From: Massilia sp. PAMC28688
GTDB taxonomy: Bacteria; Pseudomonadota; Gammaproteobacteria; Burkholderiales; Burkholderiaceae_D
Direction: 5' to 3'
Length of the DNA stretch: 64,000 bases
NCBI RefSeq assembly: GCF_019443445.1
Contig: NZ_CP080378.1
Span: 3,596,001-3,660,000, forward strand
The number at the start of each line of letters is the position of its first letter. Within the stretch, counting starts at the first letter, position 1. The notes under the pieces are model-generated. The model was given only the letters and a program-made list of their open reading frames with translations, did not search any database and was not told the DNA's origin. Shown one piece after another: positions 32,965 to 42,743 of the stretch. Made by a program: the position numbers and the translations under genes.

Positions 32965-33269
32965 GATGAGCCAAGGGATGGGTACGCTCTAAGCCTTGCT
33001 CAAATGTCTCCCAATCCAGGTGCTTTGTCTCCCATGATGTAACGGTTAGCTTATGCAATAGTCGTTACTAAACAGTGAGATACAAGTATTTGCGCCATGT
33101 TCCCGCACAAGGGGGGCGATTCCCATGCCAGGCTCGATTGTGCGCATGGCCAAGGTGGTGAGGCGACTGGCGCCGTCACCAGGCTCTGCGAAGCCACGCA
33201 AAAAAAAGCGGGCGACATGCGCAAGCCTTTGCCTTGTGCCATACTTGCATCTTCCATAACGGGAGGAAC
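32965..33269 (+). other. Intergenic region, right edge of the islet
   Basis: 305 bp without a supported gene. It contains the third paired GTCTCCC motif, a two-codon ATG frame, and a switch near 33090 from AT-richer to GC-rich sequence. No integrase, attachment repeat or insertion sequence was recognised. Confidence 0.55.
33006..33033 (+). promoter_or_regulatory. Paired GTCTCCC motif, copy 3 (orphan)
   Basis: GTCTCCC at 33006 and 33027, the same 21-bp period. An ATG occurs exactly 26 nt after the start of the second motif (33053), as in copies 1 and 2, but it reads ATG CAA TAG, so no gene follows. It marks the right side of the AT-richer islet. Confidence 0.65.
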
Positions 33270-33794
33270 ATGGCTTTCGAGATCCAGTTGCGGCCCTGCG
33301 TGGCCGGCGATGCAGAGGCGCTCGCCCTGATCGGCAGTGCGACGTTTGTGGAGACGTATGCCGATGTGCTACCCGGCCCGCACATCATTGCCCACTGCAG
33401 GAAGGCGCACAGCCAGGCGCAGTACAGCGCGTGGCTGGCCGACCCCGCCTACCAGATATGGCTGGCCGAGCTGCAGCCCAACGGTTCGCCGGTCGGCTTC
33501 ATGGTGGTGGGGCCGCCCGACCTGCCCATGGAGACCACGGACGCCGACCTTGAAATCAAACGCATCTACCTGCTCAGCAAGTTCCAGGGCAAGGGCAGCG
33601 GGCGGCGCATGGTGGAAGCGGCAGCCGCCCATGGTGCCAGCCGCAAGGCCGCCCGGCTGCTGCTGGGCGTCTACACCAGGAACCACCCGGCCATTGCCTT
33701 TTACCAGCGCACCAGCTTTGGCATTGTTGGCAGCCGCACCTTCAACGTGGGCGGCCACGATTACGACGACCACATCATGGGCCGCCTGCTCTGA
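33270..33794 (+). CDS. GNAT-family N-acetyltransferase
   Basis: 174 residues with the GNAT fold: N-terminal LRPCVAGDAEALALIGSATF, acetyl-CoA-binding loop KFQGKGSGRRMVEAAAAHG (matching Q/R-x-x-G-x-G/A), and the C-terminal YQRTSFGIVGSRTFNVGG. The ATG at 33270 has GGGAGGA upstream; the frame is open 36 nt further but lacks an RBS. Substrate unknown. It is followed by a small membrane protein gene 17 bp later. Confidence 0.9.
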   Translation: MAFEIQLRPCVAGDAEALALIGSATFVETYADVLPGPHIIAHCRKAHSQAQYSAWLADPAYQIWLAELQPNGSPVGFMVVGPPDLPMETTDADLEIKRIYLLSKFQGKGSGRRMVEAAAAHGASRKAARLLLGVYTRNHPAIAFYQRTSFGIVGSRTFNVGGHDYDDHIMGRLL

Positions 33795-33811
33795 GCGGCC
33801 CCGGGAGACCT

Positions 33812-34183
33812 ATGCTCAACGCTGCCGCTGTCATACTCTGCCTGCTCGCCATTGCCCATTCGGTGCTGGGCGAGCGCTACATCATCACCCGATTGCTGCG
33901 CCGGGACGAGGTCCCCAAGCTATTTGGCAGCAATGTCTTTACCAAGCAGACCCTCCGCTACTGCTGGCACCTGACCACGGTGCTGGGCCTGGGCATGGCC
34001 TTGCTGCTGGTGCAAATCGAAAATGGGCAGGGTACGCCGGCCGTGGTGCAGACACTGGCGGTCACGCTGCTGGCCGCGAGCGTCCTGGCAATCGTCGTCA
34101 CGCGCGCACGTCACCTGTCGTGGGTGGGGTTCGTGATGGCCGGCGTCATCTGCATCCGCTACGCCGGGATGCCAACTTTGTAG
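33812..34183 (+). CDS. Small integral membrane protein, unknown
   Basis: 123 residues with about four hydrophobic helices (AAAVILCLLAIAHSV, WHLTTVLGLGMALLLVQI, VQTLAVTLLAASVLAIVV, WVGFVMAGVICIRYAG). No family recognised. Probably co-transcribed with the acetyltransferase before it and the GFA-like gene after it (8 bp gap). Confidence 0.7.
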   Translation: MLNAAAVILCLLAIAHSVLGERYIITRLLRRDEVPKLFGSNVFTKQTLRYCWHLTTVLGLGMALLLVQIENGQGTPAVVQTLAVTLLAASVLAIVVTRARHLSWVGFVMAGVICIRYAGMPTL

Positions 34184-34191
34184 GGGCAGGC

Positions 34192-34788
34192 ATGGATCGC
34201 GACCTCAGCTGTACTTGTGGCCGTCTGCGCGGCAAACTCAGTAACACGGAGCAATGCACGCGCATCAAGTGCTATTGCGATGATTGCCAAGCCTTTGCCG
34301 TATTCCTGGGCAAGCCGGAACAGGTGCTGGACGCCGAGGGCGGCTCTGACATTGTCCTTGCCCATCCGCGGCAGCTGAGCGTGACCGAGGGCGCCGGAGC
34401 GCTGGCCTGCATGTCCCTGTCGGACAAGGGCATGTTGCGCTGGTACGCGGCCTGTTGCAATTGTCCCATTGGTAATACGACACGCAACAGGAAGCTGGCC
34501 TTTGTGGGCTTGAGCAGCGCCTTTGTCGCCGCCACGCCGCAAGCCATGGATGCCGGCTTCGGCCCGGTCCGGATGCTGGGCTACACCGAACACGCATGGC
34601 GACCGGTGCCGGCGCGGCGCTGGCGTGACCTGCTGCCAACGCTGCAATTTGGCGTCAAGCTGCTCAAGGCGCGCCTGTCGGGCAGTTACCGCAACACGCC
34701 GTTTTTTGACGCGGCGGCGGCGCCCGTCGTGGCGCCGGTTGTCCTCAGCCCGGCCGAGCGCGCGGCGCTGGCCCGGCCGCGCCCATAA
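34192..34788 (+). CDS. GFA-like (DUF6151) zinc-binding protein
   Basis: 198 residues from the ATG at 34192 (GGGGCAGG upstream). Cysteines typical of glutathione-dependent formaldehyde-activating-like proteins: SCTCGRLRGKL near the N-terminus, CYCDDCQAFAVFLG, and CCNCPIG. These should bind zinc. Formaldehyde activity is not established for this subgroup. It ends in a terminator shared with the convergent Bax-inhibitor gene. Confidence 0.8.
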   Translation: MDRDLSCTCGRLRGKLSNTEQCTRIKCYCDDCQAFAVFLGKPEQVLDAEGGSDIVLAHPRQLSVTEGAGALACMSLSDKGMLRWYAACCNCPIGNTTRNRKLAFVGLSSAFVAATPQAMDAGFGPVRMLGYTEHAWRPVPARRWRDLLPTLQFGVKLLKARLSGSYRNTPFFDAAAAPVVAPVVLSPAERAALARPRP

Positions 34789-34816
34789 AAAAAGCCGACC
34801 CGCAGGTCGGCTTTTT
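34787..34816. terminator. Bidirectional terminator
   Basis: Stem AGCCGACC / GGTCGGCT with loop CGCA, flanked by A7 on the left and T5 on the right; serves both convergent genes. Confidence 0.92.
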
Positions 34817-34830
34817 CTCTAGCAACAAAC

Positions 34831-35514
34831 TTAGTCGTTGTTGCCACCCAGACCCAGCAGGCTGAGCAGGTGCGAGAAGATCAGGTACACGTCCAGGTAC
34901 AGGGCCGTGGCAGCGCGGATGTAATTGGTCTCGCCGCCGTTGACGATCTTTTGCACGTCATACAGGATGTAGGCCGAAAAGATACCAATGGCCATAACCG
35001 AGATGACGATCGACAGCGCCGGCATCTGGAACACGAAGTTCGCCAGCGACGCCAGGATCAGCACGATCACGCCGGCAAACAGCCACTTGCCCATCATGGA
35101 GAAGTCGCGCTTGGACACGGTGGCGATCGATGCCATCACTGCCAGTACCGAAGCGGTACCGCCAAAGGCCATCATGATCAGCGAGGCGCCGTTGGAAAAG
35201 CCCAGCGTGCGGGTGAGCAGGGGCGTGAGCCACAAGCCCATGAAGAATGTAAAGCCGAGCAGCATGACCACGCCCATGGCCGAATCCTTGGTCTTTTCAA
35301 TGGCGTACATGAAGCCCCAGGCAATGGCCAGGAACAGGATGAAGCCCATGAAGCCGCCAGGAATTGGCAGATTGAACATGACACCCATGGTTGCGCCCAG
35401 CACTGTCGGGATCATCGACAGAGCCAGCAGCCAGTAAGTGTTACGCAGGACGCGCTGGCGCACATCCGTCACCGGCATGGCCGGGGTGTATTGTTTATCG
35501 AAACTAACTGACAT
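34831..35514 (-). CDS. Bax inhibitor-1 / YccA family membrane protein
   Basis: 227 residues with about seven transmembrane helices, of the BI-1 superfamily (for example TYWLLALSMIPTVLGATMG and the C-terminal ALYLDVYLIFSHLLSLLG). In E. coli YccA modulates FtsH proteolysis; related proteins can leak calcium. The ATG at 35514 is preceded by GGAGGCACT. The frame is open beyond but without homology. It is divergent from ndk. Confidence 0.92.
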   Translation of the reverse strand: MSVSFDKQYTPAMPVTDVRQRVLRNTYWLLALSMIPTVLGATMGVMFNLPIPGGFMGFILFLAIAWGFMYAIEKTKDSAMGVVMLLGFTFFMGLWLTPLLTRTLGFSNGASLIMMAFGGTASVLAVMASIATVSKRDFSMMGKWLFAGVIVLILASLANFVFQMPALSIVISVMAIGIFSAYILYDVQKIVNGGETNYIRAATALYLDVYLIFSHLLSLLGLGGNND

Positions 35515-35735
35515 AGTGCCTCCGTAGATAAAAAATGACGCTTTCGTAAAGAATAGCACGGCTGGCGAAAACGGTGCAGAATTGCCGCCAATGCCCACTC
35601 TTTGCCGGCGCCACTCTAGCACTTCCCTCTCCCCCGGTGCAATATCCTTCAAATGGGGTGTTCTATGGTAAAATTCAAGGTTGATTGAGTCTTACACTCG
35701 ACATTAAACCTTTCTTTTTATTGGAGTTTTTACAA

Positions 35736-36161
35736 ATGGCAATCGAACGCACCCTGTCGATCATCAAACCAGACGCAGTTGCAAAAAACGTCATCGGCCA
35801 AATCTATAGCCGTTTCGAAGGCGCTGGCCTGAAGATCGTCGCTGCACGCATGATGCACCTGTCGCGCGCTGAAGCAGAAGGCTTCTACGCCGTACACGCT
35901 GCCCGTCCTTTCTTCAAGGACCTGGTCGACTTCATGATCTCCGGCCCAGTCATGGTGCAAGCCCTGGAAGGCGAGAACGCGATTGCCAAGCACCGCGACC
36001 TGATGGGCGCGACCGATCCGAAGAAGGCAGAAAAAGGCACCATCCGCGCCGATTTCGCTGACTCCATCGACGCCAACGCCGTTCACGGTTCCGACGCTGC
36101 CGAAACCGCAGCCGTGGAAATCGCTTACTACTTCCCAGCCCTGAACGTGTATTCGCGTTAA
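35736..36161 (+). CDS. ndk: Nucleoside diphosphate kinase
   Basis: 141 residues, the standard length. It transfers phosphate between nucleoside tri- and diphosphates via phospho-His117 in [12 protein letters not shown] lies 9 nt upstream of the ATG at 35736. First gene of the long block ending at hflC. Confidence 0.98.
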   Translation: MAIERTLSIIKPDAVAKNVIGQIYSRFEGAGLKIVAARMMHLSRAEAEGFYAVHAARPFFKDLVDFMISGPVMVQALEGENAIAKHRDLMGATDPKKAEKGTIRADFADSIDANAVHGSDAAETAAVEIAYYFPALNVYSR

Positions 36162-36275
36162 TTCGCGTGAATGACTGGCGTCAGCGGCTTTGGCCGGCTG
36201 ACGGCAAGATGCAGCAACCGCTTGCCCCTGGCTCCAGGCCCCGGCAAGCGGGCTTTTGAACCAACCGGGATTACT

Positions 36276-37445
36276 ATGACGACCCTCACCAACCTGCTGG
36301 ACTTCGATCCCGCGCAACTCGTCGCTTATTGCGCCGAATTGGGTGAGAAGCCGTTTCGCGCCAAGCAATTGCAGCGCTGGATACACCAGTTCGGCGCCAG
36401 CGATTTCAATGCCATGACCGACCTGGCCAAATCCTTGCGCGACAAGCTGGCCACGCGCGCCGAAGTGCGCTCGCCGGCCGTCATCAGCGACAACACGTCC
36501 AGCGACGGCACCCGCAAGTGGCTGGTGGATGTGGGCAACGGCAATGCCGTGGAAACCGTGTTCATTCCGGAAGAAAACCGCGGCACGCTGTGCATTTCCA
36601 CCCAGGCCGGCTGCGCCGTGAACTGCCGGTTCTGCTCCACCGGCAAGCAAGGCTTCAACCGCAATCTGACAGTGTCGGAAATCATCGGCCAGTTGTGGAT
36701 GGCGGAATTTGAACTGCGCAAAACCCGTGGCATCGAGCCTGGCCCCAAGGGCGAGCGCCAGATCACCAATGTGGTCATGATGGGCATGGGCGAGCCGCTG
36801 CTCAACTTTGAGCCGACCGTCACCGCCCTCAAGCTCATGCTCGACGACAACGCTTACGGCTTGTCGCGCCGCCGCGTCACCCTGTCCACCTCGGGCGTGG
36901 TGCCCATGATGGACAAGCTGAGCCAGGAAGTGCCGGTGGCCCTGGCCGTGTCGCTGCACGCGTCCAACGACCCGCTGCGCGACGGCCTGGTGCCGCTCAA
37001 TAAAAAATATCCGCTGCGCGAACTCATGGCGGCCTGCCGCCGCTACCTCGAATTCGCACCGCGCGACTTCATCACGTTTGAATACTGCATGCTCGACGGC
37101 GTCAACGACAGCGACGAGCATGCGCGCGAACTGGTGGCCCTGGTCAACGACCCGGTCGTGGGCGTGTCCTGCAAGTTCAACCTGATTCCCTTCAATCCCT
37201 TCCCGGAGTCGGGCTTGCTGCGTTCCAAGAATCCCCGGATCAAGGCCTTTGCCCAGGTGCTCATGGATGCCGGCATTGTGACCACCATCCGCAAGACCCG
37301 CGGCGACGATATCGACGCCGCCTGTGGCCAATTGGCCGGCGAAGTGCAGGACCGTACCCGCGTGCAGGAGCGCATGGAAAAAATGGCTGAATATAAAGCT
37401 AAGTTTGGCGCCGATTTCGGGCGCATTGTGGAGATCCGCTCGTGA
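36276..37445 (+). CDS. rlmN: Dual-specificity 23S rRNA / tRNA A2-methyltransferase RlmN
   Basis: 389-residue radical-SAM methyltransferase for A2503 of 23S rRNA and A37 of tRNA. The cluster-binding C113-x3-C117-x2-C120 is in [12 protein letters not shown] and the methyl-carrier cysteine is C350 in [10 protein letters not shown]. The ATG at 36276 fits the conserved N-terminus; an upstream open stretch has none. It overlaps pilW by 4 nt (GTGA). Confidence 0.97.
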   Translation: MTTLTNLLDFDPAQLVAYCAELGEKPFRAKQLQRWIHQFGASDFNAMTDLAKSLRDKLATRAEVRSPAVISDNTSSDGTRKWLVDVGNGNAVETVFIPEENRGTLCISTQAGCAVNCRFCSTGKQGFNRNLTVSEIIGQLWMAEFELRKTRGIEPGPKGERQITNVVMMGMGEPLLNFEPTVTALKLMLDDNAYGLSRRRVTLSTSGVVPMMDKLSQEVPVALAVSLHASNDPLRDGLVPLNKKYPLRELMAACRRYLEFAPRDFITFEYCMLDGVNDSDEHARELVALVNDPVVGVSCKFNLIPFNPFPESGLLRSKNPRIKAFAQVLMDAGIVTTIRKTRGDDIDAACGQLAGEVQDRTRVQERMEKMAEYKAKFGADFGRIVEIRS

Positions 37446-38257
37446 CGGCGCGGCGCGCCTCGCCCCTGGCGCTGCTGCTGTGCGCGGCCCTGCTGGGCGC
37501 CTGCGCCGGGACCGGCAAGCAGCCGCTGCCAGGCACCTCCAGTACCGAACTGAAAACCGCGTCCGACGCCACCGATACCGACAAGCTGGCCTCGATCCGG
37601 CTTGAACTGGCCATTGGCTACTACCAGACCGGCAATTACGATGTCGCCCTCGACGAAGTGAAAAAGGCCCTGGCCGCCAGCCCCGACCTGGCCGATGCCT
37701 ATGGGGTGCGGGCCTTGATCTACACCGCCATGGATGAAATGGTGCTGGCCGACGAAAACTACCAGCGCGCCATGCGCCTGGCACCGAACAATCCGGAGCT
37801 ACGCAACAACTACGGCTCCTTCCTGTGCCAGAACGGCCGCTACGACCAGGGCCTCGCCCAGTTTCAGGCGGCCCTCAGCAATCCCCGCTACCATTCGCCC
37901 GTCAAGGCCATGGTCAACGCCGGGGGCTGTGCCAATCTGGCCAAGAAATTTGACCTGGCCGAGCGCTATTTTCTCGAGGCCCAGAAGCTCGAGCCGGAAC
38001 TGCCGGCCATTTTTTCCGGCCTGGCCCGGGTGTACTTCCAGCGGCGCGACTACCAGCGCGCCGGATTTTTTATCAACCGCCTGACGCAGCTAAGCAAGCT
38101 CGATACGCTGTCAGCCGATGTACTGTGGCTGGCGATCCGGATCGAACGCAAGCTCGGGAACCGCCCCCTGGAGACCAGCCTGGTCACCCAGCTGAGCCGC
38201 CGCTTCCCGAACTCGGCCGAGTTTGCCGCGTTCCAGCGTGGTGCATACGATGAGTGA
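37442..38257 (+). CDS. pilW: Type IV pilus biogenesis lipoprotein PilW/PilF
   Basis: 271 residues with a GTG start, lipobox LGAC (Cys21) and at least four TPR units (for example [20 protein letters not shown] and [19 protein letters not shown]). PilW/PilF is the outer-membrane pilotin that supports PilQ secretin assembly. The position between rlmN and rodZ is the usual one in beta- and gammaproteobacteria. Confidence 0.93.
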   Translation: MTARRASPLALLLCAALLGACAGTGKQPLPGTSSTELKTASDATDTDKLASIRLELAIGYYQTGNYDVALDEVKKALAASPDLADAYGVRALIYTAMDEMVLADENYQRAMRLAPNNPELRNNYGSFLCQNGRYDQGLAQFQAALSNPRYHSPVKAMVNAGGCANLAKKFDLAERYFLEAQKLEPELPAIFSGLARVYFQRRDYQRAGFFINRLTQLSKLDTLSADVLWLAIRIERKLGNRPLETSLVTQLSRRFPNSAEFAAFQRGAYDE

Positions 38258-38270
38258 GACAGGAACCACA

Positions 38271-39233
38271 ATGAGTGCAGATCGGGTAGACCAGCCGGTG
38301 CCGAACCACGGTATTCCGGGCAAGACCCTTGCGGCCGAGCGCGAAGCGCTGGGCTGGACAGTGGAACAGGTAGCCGACCAGCTCAAGCTGGCCGTGCGCC
38401 AGGTAGTCGCGCTGGAAGAGGGTGATTACGCCAGCTTGCCGGGACCGGCCGTGGTGCGCGGCTTCGTGCGCGCGTACGCCAAGATCGTCAAGCTCGACGC
38501 GGCGCCCCTGGTGGCCCAGATCGCGCTGGATACGGGCGAAACGGGCGATACCATGTCGACGGCGCCGCGCCGCGACAGCAAGCCGGCCACTTTTTCCCAG
38601 TCGCGTTTTCCAACCAATGGCAAGCGCTCCAGCAAGATGCCGCTGCTCGCCATCGGCGGCGTAGTGTTGCTGGTGGCAGCGGCTGCCGGTGCCTGGCAGG
38701 CCGGCCTGATCCCGTCTTCGCTGGTGGCGCGCACCGCGCCGGCAGCGCCCGCCGCCGGCGACGCGGTGCTGACACCATTGCCCCCGCCTGTGCAGGACGG
38801 CACGCTTACCGCTCCGGCGCCCGCTGCCGTGCCGGCCGATGCCCATCCGCCCGTGATCAACAATGCCGTGCCACTCATTTCGGTGCCGCCGGCCACCCAG
38901 CCGGGCGGCACGGCGCCGGTCCCCGGTACCACGCCCGCCGCCCCGGCCGCCGGCGTGCCTGCTGCGGCCGCCCCTGGCGCCCCTGCCGCGGCTCAGGATG
39001 CCCTGGTGCTGTCGGTGCGCGAAGACTCCTGGATCGAGGTGCGTCCGGCTCAAAAAGGCCGTCCCCTGTTCTCGGGCCTGGTCAAGGCAGGCACCATTGA
39101 AACCGTCACGGTCAAGGAGCCGGTCATGCTCGTCGTTGGCAAGCCCGCTGCCGTCAGCGCCACCCTGCGCGGCGCCCCGGTCGCGCTGCCGGAAGCGCCG
39201 GGCGGCCGCGTGGCCCGCATCAACCTTCAGTAA
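38271..39233 (+). CDS. rodZ: RodZ-like cytoskeletal HTH membrane protein
   Basis: 320 residues from the ATG at 38271, which has AGGA 6 nt upstream; an earlier ATG at 38250 overlaps the pilW stop. A cytoplasmic helix-turn-helix (about 18-85, [20 protein letters not shown]) is followed by one membrane helix (about 124-143, [18 protein letters not shown]), a long Pro/Ala-rich periplasmic linker and a C-terminal DUF4115-like beta domain (about 245-320, [19 protein letters not shown]). RodZ links MreB to the envelope. It precedes ispG, as usual. Confidence 0.9.
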   Translation: MSADRVDQPVPNHGIPGKTLAAEREALGWTVEQVADQLKLAVRQVVALEEGDYASLPGPAVVRGFVRAYAKIVKLDAAPLVAQIALDTGETGDTMSTAPRRDSKPATFSQSRFPTNGKRSSKMPLLAIGGVVLLVAAAAGAWQAGLIPSSLVARTAPAAPAAGDAVLTPLPPPVQDGTLTAPAPAAVPADAHPPVINNAVPLISVPPATQPGGTAPVPGTTPAAPAAGVPAAAAPGAPAAAQDALVLSVREDSWIEVRPAQKGRPLFSGLVKAGTIETVTVKEPVMLVVGKPAAVSATLRGAPVALPEAPGGRVARINLQ

Positions 39234-39247
39234 AGCAGGCCCGTAAC

Positions 39248-40519
39248 ATGTCTTCATCGAATTTAGCGATTCCTTCCGGCCCCCTGGCGCGCCGCAACAG
39301 CCGCAGCGTGCTCGTGTCGCACGGCGAACGCAAGGTGTGGGTGGGCGGCGACGCCCCGGTGGTGGTGCAGTCCATGACCAATACCGATACCGCCGATGTG
39401 ATCGGCACTGCCATCCAGGTCAAGGAACTGGCGCGCGCCGGCTCTGAAATCGTGCGTATCACGGTCAACAATCCCGAGTCGGCCGCCGCCGTGCCTTACA
39501 TCCGCGAGCAGCTCGACCGCATGGATATCGACGTGCCGCTGGTGGGCGACTTCCATTACAACGGCCACACGCTGCTGCGCGATTATCCGGACTGCGCGCG
39601 CGCACTGTCGAAGTACCGCATCAATCCCGGCAATGTGGGGCAGGGCGCCAAGCGCGACACCCAGTTTGCCCAGATGATCGAAATGGCCGCGCTGTACGAC
39701 AAGCCGGTACGCATCGGGGTGAACTGGGGCAGCCTGGACCAGGCCCTCCTGGCGCGCATCATGGATGAAAACGCGCTGCGCGAGCAGCCCTGGAGCGCCC
39801 AGGCCGTCATGTACGAGGCGCTCATCACCTCGGCCATTGAAAACGCCGTGCGCGCCGAAGAGCTGGGCCTGGCGCGCGACAAGATCATCCTGTCGTGCAA
39901 GGTCTCGGGCGTGCAGGACCTGATCGCCGTGTACCGCGAACTGGCGCGCCGCTGCGACTATCCGCTGCACCTGGGCCTGACCGAAGCGGGCATGGGCAGC
40001 AAGGGCATCGTCGCCTCCACGGCGGCGCTGTCGGTACTGCTGCAGGAAGGCATTGGCGACACCATCCGCATTTCGCTCACGCCCGAACCGGGCGGCGACC
40101 GCACGCGCGAAGTGATCGTGGGCCAGGAAATCTTGCAGACCATGGGCCTGCGCAAGTTCGCACCGATGGTCATCGCCTGCCCGGGCTGCGGGCGCACCAC
40201 CTCCACCACGTTCCAGGAACTGGCCGACAATATCCAGAGCTATCTGCGCGAACAGATGCCCGAGTGGAAAAAAGCCTATCCCGGCGTGGAAGGCATGAAC
40301 GTGGCGGTGATGGGCTGCATCGTCAACGGTCCTGGCGAATCGAAGCACGCCAATATCGGCATCAGCCTGCCCGGCACGGGCGAGTCGCCGGCCGCGCCCG
40401 TTTTTGTCGATGGCCAGAAAGTGGTCACGCTGCGCGGCGAAAACATCGTGCAGGAATTCCAGGCCATCGTGCTGGCCTACGTGCAAAAAAATTACGGCAA
40501 GACAGCGGTCACGGTCTGA
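39248..40519 (+). CDS. ispG: 4-hydroxy-3-methylbut-2-enyl-diphosphate synthase IspG
   Basis: 423-residue iron-sulfur enzyme of the MEP isoprenoid pathway. Cluster cysteines are visible in [10 protein letters not shown] and [13 protein letters not shown]. The N-terminal TIM-barrel segment includes [13 protein letters not shown]. Length and motifs are as in the beta/gammaproteobacterial form. It follows rodZ and precedes hisS. Confidence 0.98.
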   Translation: MSSSNLAIPSGPLARRNSRSVLVSHGERKVWVGGDAPVVVQSMTNTDTADVIGTAIQVKELARAGSEIVRITVNNPESAAAVPYIREQLDRMDIDVPLVGDFHYNGHTLLRDYPDCARALSKYRINPGNVGQGAKRDTQFAQMIEMAALYDKPVRIGVNWGSLDQALLARIMDENALREQPWSAQAVMYEALITSAIENAVRAEELGLARDKIILSCKVSGVQDLIAVYRELARRCDYPLHLGLTEAGMGSKGIVASTAALSVLLQEGIGDTIRISLTPEPGGDRTREVIVGQEILQTMGLRKFAPMVIACPGCGRTTSTTFQELADNIQSYLREQMPEWKKAYPGVEGMNVAVMGCIVNGPGESKHANIGISLPGTGESPAAPVFVDGQKVVTLRGENIVQEFQAIVLAYVQKNYGKTAVTV

Positions 40520-40563
40520 GCCGGCTGCGCCTTCACATTCCAAGAACATAAGAGCAATCATCG

Positions 40564-41910
40564 ATGTCCGATAATAAGAAACCTGAAAAGATCACCGCTG
40601 TCAAAGGCATGAACGACATCCTGCCGGCCGATGCGCCGCTGTGGGAACTGTTTGAAAACACCGTTCACTCGGTGCTCAAGAGCTATGGCTTCCAGAAAAT
40701 CGTCACGCCCATCGTGGAAGACACGGCCCTGTTCAAGCGTGCCATCGGCGCCGTGACCGATATCGTGGAAAAGGAAATGTATTCCTTTGAAGATTCCATG
40801 AACGGCGACGCCCTCACGCTGCGCCCGGAAGGCACGGCCGGCGTGGTGCGTTCGGTCATCGAACATAACCTGGTCTATGAAGGCCCCAGGCGCGTGTGGT
40901 ACAAGGGACCGATGTTCCGTCACGAAAAGCCCCAGCGTGGCCGCTATCGCCAGTTTTTCCAGGTGGGCGCCGAAGCGATCGGCTTTACAGGGCCGGACAT
41001 TGACGCCGAACTGATCATGCTGTGCCGCCGCCTGTGGGATGACCTGGGACTGGAAAACATCGCGCTCGAGATCAATTCCATTGGCGACGCAGCGGAGCGC
41101 CAGCGCCACCGCGCCGACCTGATCGCCTACTTTGAAGCCAACATCGACCAGCTCGATACCGAGGCAAAAAACCGCCTGCACGCCAATCCGCTGCGCATCC
41201 TCGACAGCAAGAATCCTGCCATGCAGGAGCTGGTCAACAATGCGCCCAAGCTGCTCGACTACCTGGAAGGCGAATCGGTGGCCCACTTCGAAGGCGTCAA
41301 GCGCATCCTGGACCACAACAATATTCCCTACAAGGTCAATCCGCGCCTGGTGCGCGGGCTTGACTATTACAACCGCACCGTGTTCGAGTGGGTCACGACC
41401 GAACTGGGTTCGCAGGGCACGGTCTGCGCCGGCGGGCGCTACGACCCCTTGATCGAATCGTTCGGCGGCAAGCCGACGCCGGCCGTCGGGTTCGCCATGG
41501 GCATCGAGCGCCTGATCGAACTGATGAAGCAGGCCGGCGACATGAGCGAGCCGGCTGCCTGCGACGTCTACATGGTGCACCAGGGCCAGGCGGCGCAGAT
41601 GCAGGCATTCGTGCTGGCCGAGAGAATTCGCGATGCCGGCCTCGATGTTGTGCTACATTGCGCGGCGGCGAGCGGTCCTGGCAGTTTCAAGACCCAGATG
41701 AAAAAGGCGGACGGCGCGGGCGCGGCCTTTGCCGTGATCCTGGGCGACGATGAAATTGCCAACAACACGGCGGCGGTCAAGGCCATGCGCGGCAAGGAAG
41801 GCGCGGGCCAGCAGGCCAGCGTGGCGTTTGACGATGTGGTCGACTACCTGGTCGGCCAGATCGTGGGCGATCATGACCACGATCACGAGCACGTGCATTA
41901 TCATCCGTAA
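40564..41910 (+). CDS. hisS: Histidyl-tRNA synthetase with His-rich C-terminus
   Basis: 448-residue class II aminoacyl-tRNA synthetase. Visible are motif 1 near KGMNDILP, motif 2 in [16 protein letters not shown], and the histidine-binding [15 protein letters not shown]. The C-terminal anticodon-binding domain ends in an unusual tail of alternating His and Asp/Glu ([14 protein letters not shown]) that is not part of the catalytic protein and could bind metal. The gene is in the ispG-hisS-yfgM-bamB block. Confidence 0.97.
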   Translation: MSDNKKPEKITAVKGMNDILPADAPLWELFENTVHSVLKSYGFQKIVTPIVEDTALFKRAIGAVTDIVEKEMYSFEDSMNGDALTLRPEGTAGVVRSVIEHNLVYEGPRRVWYKGPMFRHEKPQRGRYRQFFQVGAEAIGFTGPDIDAELIMLCRRLWDDLGLENIALEINSIGDAAERQRHRADLIAYFEANIDQLDTEAKNRLHANPLRILDSKNPAMQELVNNAPKLLDYLEGESVAHFEGVKRILDHNNIPYKVNPRLVRGLDYYNRTVFEWVTTELGSQGTVCAGGRYDPLIESFGGKPTPAVGFAMGIERLIELMKQAGDMSEPAACDVYMVHQGQAAQMQAFVLAERIRDAGLDVVLHCAAASGPGSFKTQMKKADGAGAAFAVILGDDEIANNTAAVKAMRGKEGAGQQASVAFDDVVDYLVGQIVGDHDHDHEHVHYHP

Positions 41911-41970
41911 GCGCGCCGCCGGCAGCACCGCATTATTTTAATTACCTCATTACCGACATCAAAGAAGACC

Positions 41971-42642
41971 ATGGCATACGATCACGAAGAACAGGAACAA
42001 CTAGCAACGCTGCAGGATTTCTGGAAAAAATGGGGCAATCTGATCATGACGGTCCTGATCCTCGTGTTCGGTGCCTACGCAGCCTACAATTACTACAACT
42101 ACTACCAGCGCAAGCAGGCAGTGGAAGCGTCGGTGCTGTACGACCAGCTGCAGGCCTCGCTGGCCACCAAGGACAACGCCAAGGTGCAGCGCATGGCAGC
42201 CGATGTGCAGTCCAAGTACAAGAGCAGCGCCTACGCCCAGATGGCTGCCCTGGCCGCGGCCAAGAGTGCGTTCGACATCAACGACCTCAAGACCGCCAAG
42301 GCCCAGCTGCAGTGGGTGATCGACAACGGCAACGATGAATACAAGTCGCTGGCCAGGATCCGCCTGTCCGGCGTGCTGCTGGACGAAAAAGCGTACGATG
42401 CAGCCATGCAGCAGCTTGGCACCGGCATCCTGCCACAGTTCGCAGGCGCCGTGTCCGACCGCAAGGGCGACATCCTGGTTGCACAGAACAAGATCGCCGA
42501 AGCGCGCGCCGCCTACCTGGCCGCGCTCAACGCGATGGATGACAAGAACCCGGGCCGCCAGCTGGTGCAGCTCAAGCTGGAAGCCATTGGCGGCACCGCC
42601 CCCGCGCCGAAGGCTGGTGCGGCCGCTGCGGCTGCTGCATAA
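41971..42642 (+). CDS. yfgM: YfgM-like ancillary SecYEG/periplasmic chaperone protein
   Basis: 223 residues. One N-terminal membrane helix (about 23-42, LIMTVLILVFGAYAAYNYY) after a short cytoplasmic start DHEEQEQLATLQDFWKKWG, then TPR-like helices. This is the YfgM family found between hisS and bamB; in E. coli it associates with PpiD at the Sec translocon. The C-terminus is Ala-rich. Confidence 0.92.
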   Translation: MAYDHEEQEQLATLQDFWKKWGNLIMTVLILVFGAYAAYNYYNYYQRKQAVEASVLYDQLQASLATKDNAKVQRMAADVQSKYKSSAYAQMAALAAAKSAFDINDLKTAKAQLQWVIDNGNDEYKSLARIRLSGVLLDEKAYDAAMQQLGTGILPQFAGAVSDRKGDILVAQNKIAEARAAYLAALNAMDDKNPGRQLVQLKLEAIGGTAPAPKAGAAAAAAA

Positions 42643-42743
42643 GCTGCGCAGCCAGTTCGATTTTCCCAGTGCGGCCCGCCCGTGCCCAAGGTACGGGCGG
42701 GCCGTATGCGCTAATCACCGAGTCTGAAACAAGGTACAACACT

